Both the position numbers and the translations under genes were made by a program. Under the pieces are notes generated by a model, which was not told the origin of the DNA, searched no databases, and saw nothing but the letters and a program-made list of their open reading frames with translations. From assembly GCF_009707125.1 (NCBI RefSeq), contig NZ_WLVL01000017.1:91781-155780 (forward strand): a stretch of 64,000 bases of DNA, in the 5' to 3' direction. The DNA comes from Arsenicicoccus cauae. Lineage in GTDB: Bacteria; Actinomycetota; Actinomycetes; Actinomycetales; Dermatophilaceae. Below are positions 59,338-64,000 of this stretch, in pieces (position 1 is the stretch's first letter; every line of letters begins with the position of its first letter).

Positions 59338-60968
59338 GCGGGGCCGAGAGGCCGGGAAGGGACCGTCGCGCGGTCCGCATCCCCGCGGTGGCACCGGACG
59401 CGGGACGAGCCCGACAGGCTCCCGCTGATCCGCACGTGGTCGTCGTCGGCGGAGGCATCGCCGGCCTGAATGCGGCGGTCTGCCTGGCAGAGCGCGGGGT
59501 GCGCGTCACCCTGCTCGAGCGCGACCGCCAGCTCGGCGGGCGCGTCGCCTCCTGGCCCGTCCAGGTCGCCGGTGACGACGACTCGTCCGCCATGAGCCGC
59601 GGCTTCCACGCCTTCTTCCGTCAGTACTACAACCTGCGCGCGCTGCTCCGCCGGATCGACCCCGACCTGTCGATCCTCCAACCGGTCCGGGACTACCCGC
59701 TGCTGCATGCGGACGGGACCAGGGACTCCTTCACCCGCATCCCCCGGCGTCCCCCGTGGAATGCCCTGGGGTTCGTGGCACTCAGCCCATCCTGCCGGCT
59801 CGCCGACCTACGGCGGGTGGACGTGGAGCGGGCGCTCGCGCTGCTCGACGTGGACTTCCCGAAGACCTTCGTCGAGCATGATGGCGTGAGCGCGCAGGAC
59901 GTCCTGGACGCATTGCACTTCCCCGGCCCCATGCGGGCTCTCGCCCTCGAGGTCTTCGCGCGCAGCTTCTTCGCCGACCCCAGGGAGTTCTCCGGGGGCG
60001 AGCTCGTGGCGATGTTCCACACCTACTTCCTGGGATCGGCGGAAGGGCTGCTCTTCGACGTGGCCCGGGACGACTTCGACACCACCCTGTGGGCACCCCT
60101 GGGACGGTGGCTGCACGAGCGGGGGGTCCAGGTGCGGTGCGAGGCGCCCGTCCTGAGGCTGGACCGTGACGGGCCCGGCGACGACATACAGGTCGTCCTG
60201 GGCGATGGAGGCCACATGTCCGCCGACGGGGTGGTGCTCGCGGTGACCCGGCCCTCCCTGCAGGCCATCGTCGACGAGAGCGGGTGGGTCGGCACCCCCG
60301 ACTGGCGCGCCGCCGTCGCTCGCGGTCGGATGGCCCCTCGCTTCGTCGTGCAGCGGTTGTGGTTGGACCGCCCGGTCCGAGACGACACGCCTGCTTTCCT
60401 GGGGACGGCGGCTCTGGGGTTCCTGGACAACCTCTCGGCCATGCACCTGCTGGAAGTCGGCGCCGCGGCCTGGGCCCGGCGCACCGGTGGCAGTGTCATC
60501 GAGCTCCACGCGTATGCCGTGCCCGACGCGGTGACGGACGCCGAGGTCCTGGCCGACCTGCGGACCCAGCTGCACCGGCTGCACCCGGAGCTGGTCGAGG
60601 CGCGGGTGCTTCATGAGGAGGTGCTCGTCCAGCAGGACTGCCCACTCGCCGGCACGGACCCCTGGCTGGACCGCCCCGGGGTGCGCACCCCCGTGGAGCA
60701 GCTCGTGCTGGCCGGGGACGGGATCCGGTGCGAGCTACCCGTGGCCCTCATGGAGCGTGCGGCCACCACCGGGGTGCAGGCGGCCAATGCCCTGCTCGAG
60801 CAGTGGGGTCGAGCCGGGCATGACGTCTGGAGCGTGCCGACCTCGGCCCGGTGGGGTCCCGGCGTGCACCTCGCTCGGCGCCTGGCCCGCCGGCTCGACC
60901 TGCTGCCCGGCTCGACCGTCCGACGCCGCCGCCCGACCCAAGGAGCACGTCACCATGACCACCCATGA
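59334..60968 (+). CDS. CrtU-like FAD-dependent carotenoid desaturase/isomerase
   Basis: A 544-residue flavoprotein of the carotene desaturase group that includes CrtU (isorenieratene synthase) and CruE/CruH. FAD motif VVVVGGGIAGLNAAVCLAER, then RGFHAFFRQYYNLRALLRRI, EVFARSFFADPREFSGGELV, MFHTYFLGSAEGLLFDV, and C-terminal LVLAGDGIRCELPVALMERA. CrtU enzymes turn beta rings into aromatic rings. A 35-residue Arg/Ala/Pro N-terminal extension precedes the domain. GTG overlaps the CrtYd stop; its own end overlaps the next gene by 14 nt. Confidence 0.85.
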   Translation: MSGAERPGRDRRAVRIPAVAPDAGRARQAPADPHVVVVGGGIAGLNAAVCLAERGVRVTLLERDRQLGGRVASWPVQVAGDDDSSAMSRGFHAFFRQYYNLRALLRRIDPDLSILQPVRDYPLLHADGTRDSFTRIPRRPPWNALGFVALSPSCRLADLRRVDVERALALLDVDFPKTFVEHDGVSAQDVLDALHFPGPMRALALEVFARSFFADPREFSGGELVAMFHTYFLGSAEGLLFDVARDDFDTTLWAPLGRWLHERGVQVRCEAPVLRLDRDGPGDDIQVVLGDGGHMSADGVVLAVTRPSLQAIVDESGWVGTPDWRAAVARGRMAPRFVVQRLWLDRPVRDDTPAFLGTAALGFLDNLSAMHLLEVGAAAWARRTGGSVIELHAYAVPDAVTDAEVLADLRTQLHRLHPELVEARVLHEEVLVQQDCPLAGTDPWLDRPGVRTPVEQLVLAGDGIRCELPVALMERAATTGVQAANALLEQWGRAGHDVWSVPTSARWGPGVHLARRLARRLDLLPGSTVRRRRPTQGARHHDHP

Positions 60969-62211
60969 GATCGACACCGATGTCATCGTCGTCGGCGCCG
61001 GGCTGGCCGGCCTGCGCTGCGCCACGGAGCTGCAGGCGCACGGACTGGACGTCCTCGTCCTCGAAGCCTCCGACAGAGTCGGCGGTCGCATCCGGACCGA
61101 CCAGGTCGACGGCTTCCTGTGCGACAGGGGATTCCAGGTCCTCAACCCCTCCTACCCTCGGATCCGGGCAGACACGGACCTGGACGCGCTGGGGCTGCAG
61201 CCCTTCGGGCGGGGGGCGGGGGTCATGCACGACCGAGGCCGTTCGCTGGTGGCGGACCCGATCCGGCACCCAGGCCGTCTCCTCGACACGATCACCTCCG
61301 GCTACCTCGACCCCGGAGAGCTGCTCGGTCTGGCTCGCTGGGTGATCCCGGCGCTCGGACGGGTCGAGCGACTCGCGGCAGCACCGGATGCCGGGTGGGG
61401 GATGACGCTGGACCAGGCCGGGGTGACCGGGCGGCTGCGCCGCGAGGTGCTGGACCGCTTCCTGGCGGGGGTCATCCTCGAGGGGGACGGGACGTCGTCG
61501 ACGACGTACGTGCAGCTGCTGATCCGGGCCTTCGTGCTCGGCACCCCCGGGCTGCCGCGGCGCGGCATGGCCGCGCTACCAGGGCAGCTCGCGGACCGGC
61601 TCGGGGATCGGGTCAGTTTCCGCGAGCGAGTCAACCGCGTCCGCAAGCAGGGCGACCATGCCGTCGTCGAGACCCAGGCCAGGACGCTGCGCGCCCGCCG
61701 ATCGGTCGTGGCCGTGTCACCGCAGGAGGTAGGGACGCTCACCCCCCTGCCGCGCGTCGCGACCAAGGGCCTGGTGACGTGGTGGTTCGCCGCAGACGCG
61801 CGGCCCACCGACCTCGACATGCTCATCCTGGACGCCCGGCGGGACGCGGGTGGGCTGGTCAACACCGCGGTGGTCAGCAACGCGGCACCGTCATACGCCC
61901 CTCGCGGTCGCCACCTGGTGCAGGCAACGGCCGTCATGGCGATGGGGGTGCCCACGGAGTCGGAGCTGCGCCGCCGTCTGAGCGAGATCTACGCGTGCGA
62001 CGCCGACGCCTGGCAGCTGGTGGTCCGTCACGACGTGCCCGACGCTCTGCCCGTCCAGCCGCCACCCCTCACGCTCCGTCAGCCGGTCGACGTCGACGAG
62101 GTCACGATGGTCTGCGGCGACCACCGGGACACCGGGTCCATCCAGGGGGCTCTGGCCTCGGGCCTGCGCACGGCACGCCGCGTCCTCGCCCACCTCGGCG
62201 GCGACCTGTAG
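60955..62211 (+). CDS. FAD-dependent amine-oxidase/phytoene-desaturase-like protein
   Basis: A 418-residue flavoprotein: VIVVGAGLAGLRCATELQAH, LEASDRVGGRIRTDQVDGF, CDRGFQVLNPSYPRI, and C-terminal VCGDHRDTGSIQGALASGL. It is shorter than CrtI-type desaturases (about 500 residues) and closer to the short NAD(P)/FAD proteins often seen in actinobacterial carotenoid or plant-chloroplast-related groups. Reaction unknown. AAGGAG lies 9 nt before the ATG. Translation is coupled to the preceding CrtU-like gene. Confidence 0.85.
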   Translation: MTTHEIDTDVIVVGAGLAGLRCATELQAHGLDVLVLEASDRVGGRIRTDQVDGFLCDRGFQVLNPSYPRIRADTDLDALGLQPFGRGAGVMHDRGRSLVADPIRHPGRLLDTITSGYLDPGELLGLARWVIPALGRVERLAAAPDAGWGMTLDQAGVTGRLRREVLDRFLAGVILEGDGTSSTTYVQLLIRAFVLGTPGLPRRGMAALPGQLADRLGDRVSFRERVNRVRKQGDHAVVETQARTLRARRSVVAVSPQEVGTLTPLPRVATKGLVTWWFAADARPTDLDMLILDARRDAGGLVNTAVVSNAAPSYAPRGRHLVQATAVMAMGVPTESELRRRLSEIYACDADAWQLVVRHDVPDALPVQPPPLTLRQPVDVDEVTMVCGDHRDTGSIQGALASGLRTARRVLAHLGGDL

Positions 62212-63675
62212 GTGGGCACCCCCTCGCCCGCCGGCATCGTGAGGGTCGCGGCTCCGGCCGCGCTGGCCATGGGGGCCGTCCTGCTGGCCACCTCCGGACG
62301 CTACGGGCTCCACGGCGACGAGCTGTACTTCCGGATGCTCCCGTGGGCCTGGTGGTACGACGACCAGCCGCCGATGACGGTGTGGCTGTCACGGTTGGCC
62401 GGCCTCGGCGGGGCCGCCTGGCTCCAACGGGTGCCGGCGATCCTGGCAGCGATGGCGGGGGTGCTCCTGGCCGCGGCGGGTCCGCGCCTGCTCGGGCATC
62501 CCGCCCGCGTGCAGCGCGTCGCCGCGTGGGCGCACGCGACCACCGTCTACCCCCTGCTGGTGGGGCACGTCTTCCTCACCGCAAGCATCGACCTGGTGGT
62601 GTGGCAGGCGGTCATCCTGCTGGTGCTCCGAGGCATCCAGGGCAGGCCGTCAGCCTTGGCATGGGCGGGGGCGGTGGCCGGTCTGGGCTGCTGGAACAAG
62701 CTCCTGGTCATGGTCCTCGTCGCAGGCCTGGTCGTGGCCCTCGCGGCGTCGCACCCACGGCTGCTGTGCACCCGCGGGGCCCTGACCGGGTTGGTCGCTC
62801 TCGCCGTGCTGGCAGGTCCGCAGGTGGCGGCCCAGCTCTGGCACGGGCTTCCGATGTCCGCGGTCTCGGCTGACCTGATCGCGCGCCACGGCGCGTCCAC
62901 GCGGTGGTTCGTCGTACCTCTGGTCCTGATCTTCATCGGCCCGCCATACGTCCGCGTGCTGTGGCGGGGGCTGTCCTGGGGGCCCAGGATGTCCGAGCGA
63001 TGCCGGCGACCGGGTGCCCACGGCCTGGGCGTGCCGGTGCTCGCAGTGGCTGCTGCGCTGGTGACGGGGTTCACGGTGCTGTTCCCCGCCCAGCCGTACT
63101 ACCCGGTCGCGGCGTTCCTGCCGGCGCTGTCGATCGGGTGGGGGGCTGCGGCGGAGGCGGACTGGGCGCTGTGGCGTCGCCGGTGGGTCGTGGTGGGCGC
63201 CAACGCGGTCGTGTCCCTCCTGGTCTGCCTACCCCTCGCCCCGACCTCGTCGACGGTCTTCCGGCTGGTGTCCGCCGTCAACCCCGTCCAGCGGGACCAG
63301 GCCGGCTGGGACGGGTATGTCCAGCAGATCAGCGCTCCCCGGGGACGCAGCCAGGCCACCGTCGTCACGGACTCCTATGCGCTGGCGGGGGCCGTCGCGT
63401 TCTACGGGCCGACGCGCGGCATCCCGGCCGACCGGGTCGCCTCCGGCCACAACGCGCTGTCGGGGTCGGGGCCGCCCTCGACGGAGTCGGTCCTGCTCGT
63501 CGGGGAGCGCTCCGCAGGGCTGCGCCACCTTTTCGCGCGCTGCGTCGACGTCGGCACCCTGGCCCGCGGAGAGAGCGATCCGTTCGGTGTGGCCGGCGCG
63601 CCCCTGGTGCGGTGCGACTCCCCGTCCGGGGGGTGGGCCCGGGTGTGGCCGGCGTTCCGCTTCCATGGGGCATGA
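62212..63675 (+). CDS. GT39/ArnT-like membrane glycosyltransferase
   Basis: A 487-residue polytopic protein of the GT39/PMT_2 superfamily: helix 1 ends before GLHGDELYFRMLPWAWWYDD, then QPPMTVWLSRL, the first extracytoplasmic acidic loop (DE, DD) needed for catalysis; about ten helices follow, and an extracytoplasmic C-terminal domain (about 360-487) contains TDSYALAGAVAFYG. Such enzymes transfer sugars from polyprenyl phosphates to lipids or proteins. GTG immediately follows the previous stop, so it belongs to the operon and may act on a carotenoid or envelope lipid. Confidence 0.85.
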   Translation: MGTPSPAGIVRVAAPAALAMGAVLLATSGRYGLHGDELYFRMLPWAWWYDDQPPMTVWLSRLAGLGGAAWLQRVPAILAAMAGVLLAAAGPRLLGHPARVQRVAAWAHATTVYPLLVGHVFLTASIDLVVWQAVILLVLRGIQGRPSALAWAGAVAGLGCWNKLLVMVLVAGLVVALAASHPRLLCTRGALTGLVALAVLAGPQVAAQLWHGLPMSAVSADLIARHGASTRWFVVPLVLIFIGPPYVRVLWRGLSWGPRMSERCRRPGAHGLGVPVLAVAAALVTGFTVLFPAQPYYPVAAFLPALSIGWGAAAEADWALWRRRWVVVGANAVVSLLVCLPLAPTSSTVFRLVSAVNPVQRDQAGWDGYVQQISAPRGRSQATVVTDSYALAGAVAFYGPTRGIPADRVASGHNALSGSGPPSTESVLLVGERSAGLRHLFARCVDVGTLARGESDPFGVAGAPLVRCDSPSGGWARVWPAFRFHGA

Positions 63676-63732
63676 CTCCAGGGCGCCCATCCCGTGCTGA
63701 CGATCGGCTGCGCGAGGATGCTCCTATGGATG

Positions 63733-64000
63733 TCAAGCGGCGGTAGCGAGGTGTCCGGGCTCGATGCGCTCCCGGGTGAGGACGTAGTAGATCTCGCGGG
63801 CGATGAGTCGTTTGAGGCAGCGGATGATGTCCTTCTTCGAGAGTCCCTCGGCAGTGCGGCGGTGCAGGTAGGTCTGGGTGCGGGGATCCCAGCGCAGCCG
63901 GCACAGCACGATCCGGTAGAGCGCGGCGTTGGCTTGTCGGTCACCGCCTCGGTTGAGCCGGTGTCGGTGGGTCTTGCCCGAAGAGGCTGGGATCGGAGCC
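63733..64000 (-). mobile_element. IS110-family transposase, partial (C-terminal part)
   Basis: The window edge cuts the gene; its last 88 codons are here. KTHRHRLNRGGDRQANAALY, then RIVLCRLRWDPRTQTYLHRR and GLSKKDIIRCLKRLIAREIY is the conserved C-terminal end of IS110/IS1111-type transposases (the helix after the catalytic Ser domain). Stop at 63733. The element's end should lie at about 63700-63730. The gene continues beyond 64000. Confidence 0.85.

Overview
The window is very G+C-rich, densely coding DNA from an actinobacterium. The gene set (Cys-containing pentapeptide protein, DUF5926, DUF2382, CueP, split lycopene cyclase CrtYc/CrtYd, DUF222-HNH endonuclease, mycothiol-type enzyme remnant) points to Micrococcales, most likely Intrasporangiaceae (Janibacter/Knoellia/Phycicoccus relatives). 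That placement is inference. I see no rRNA, tRNA or CRISPR. Many genes appear leaderless: a TANNNT-like -10 box ends 6-7 nt before the ATG/GTG.

Layout. 1-16.7 kb is mostly core: SRPBCC protein, S51 peptidase, prephenate dehydratase (pheA), an ABC exporter pair beside a LuxR-type response regulator and its histidine kinase, a large membrane protein, a GT2 glycosyltransferase, an anti-sigma-type ATPase, DUF2382, DUF402, pyrD, CsbD, a pentapeptide protein and a TPR-GGDEF cyclase. 16.7-28.6 kb is accessory: TetR beside an ABC permease remnant, DoxX, a frameshifted glycosidase-like pseudogene, CueP, TetR-MMPL with a striking double operator, a disulfide oxidoreductase, NTF2-like and NUDIX proteins, an EamA transporter and an esterase.

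28.7-33.9 kb is an island-like sulfur module: a cysteine-free Rrf2 regulator, a leader peptide ending ALCR, a TauD-type dioxygenase, a small membrane protein, and an ABC importer (permease, lipoprotein, ATPase) joined by ATGA overlaps. It uses Shine-Dalgarno starts and almost lacks the GTATGMC heptamer abundant elsewhere. A decayed transposition ATPase lies just beyond it (34.5-35.6 kb).

35.6-39.7 kb holds an amide-use locus: acetamidase/formamidase, APC permease, a cytoplasmic AmiC-like receptor and a divergent MarR regulator. 39.7-49 kb contains a hydrolase, a secreted C15-like protein, a DUF222-HNH endonuclease, a scar joining broken MDMPI and pyrE genes, a VapBC system, PhzF, an Imm-5-like protein, a quinone oxidoreductase and a Phd/PIN system. 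The oxidoreductase and the nearby ECF sigma gene have both lost their normal stops and run antisense into neighbours. 48.4-52.1 kb carries two ECF sigma genes, the second with two YCII proteins. 52.3-57.5 kb has an SDR, GNAT, SRPBCC paralogues, small proteins and an epimerase-like protein.

57.6-63.7 kb is a carotenoid end-group operon: a Rieske (DUF5914-type) protein, CrtYc, CrtYd, a CrtU-like FAD enzyme, a second FAD enzyme and a GT39-type membrane glycosyltransferase. No crtE, crtB or typical crtI is in view, so lycopene must come from elsewhere. The window ends inside an IS110-family transposase.
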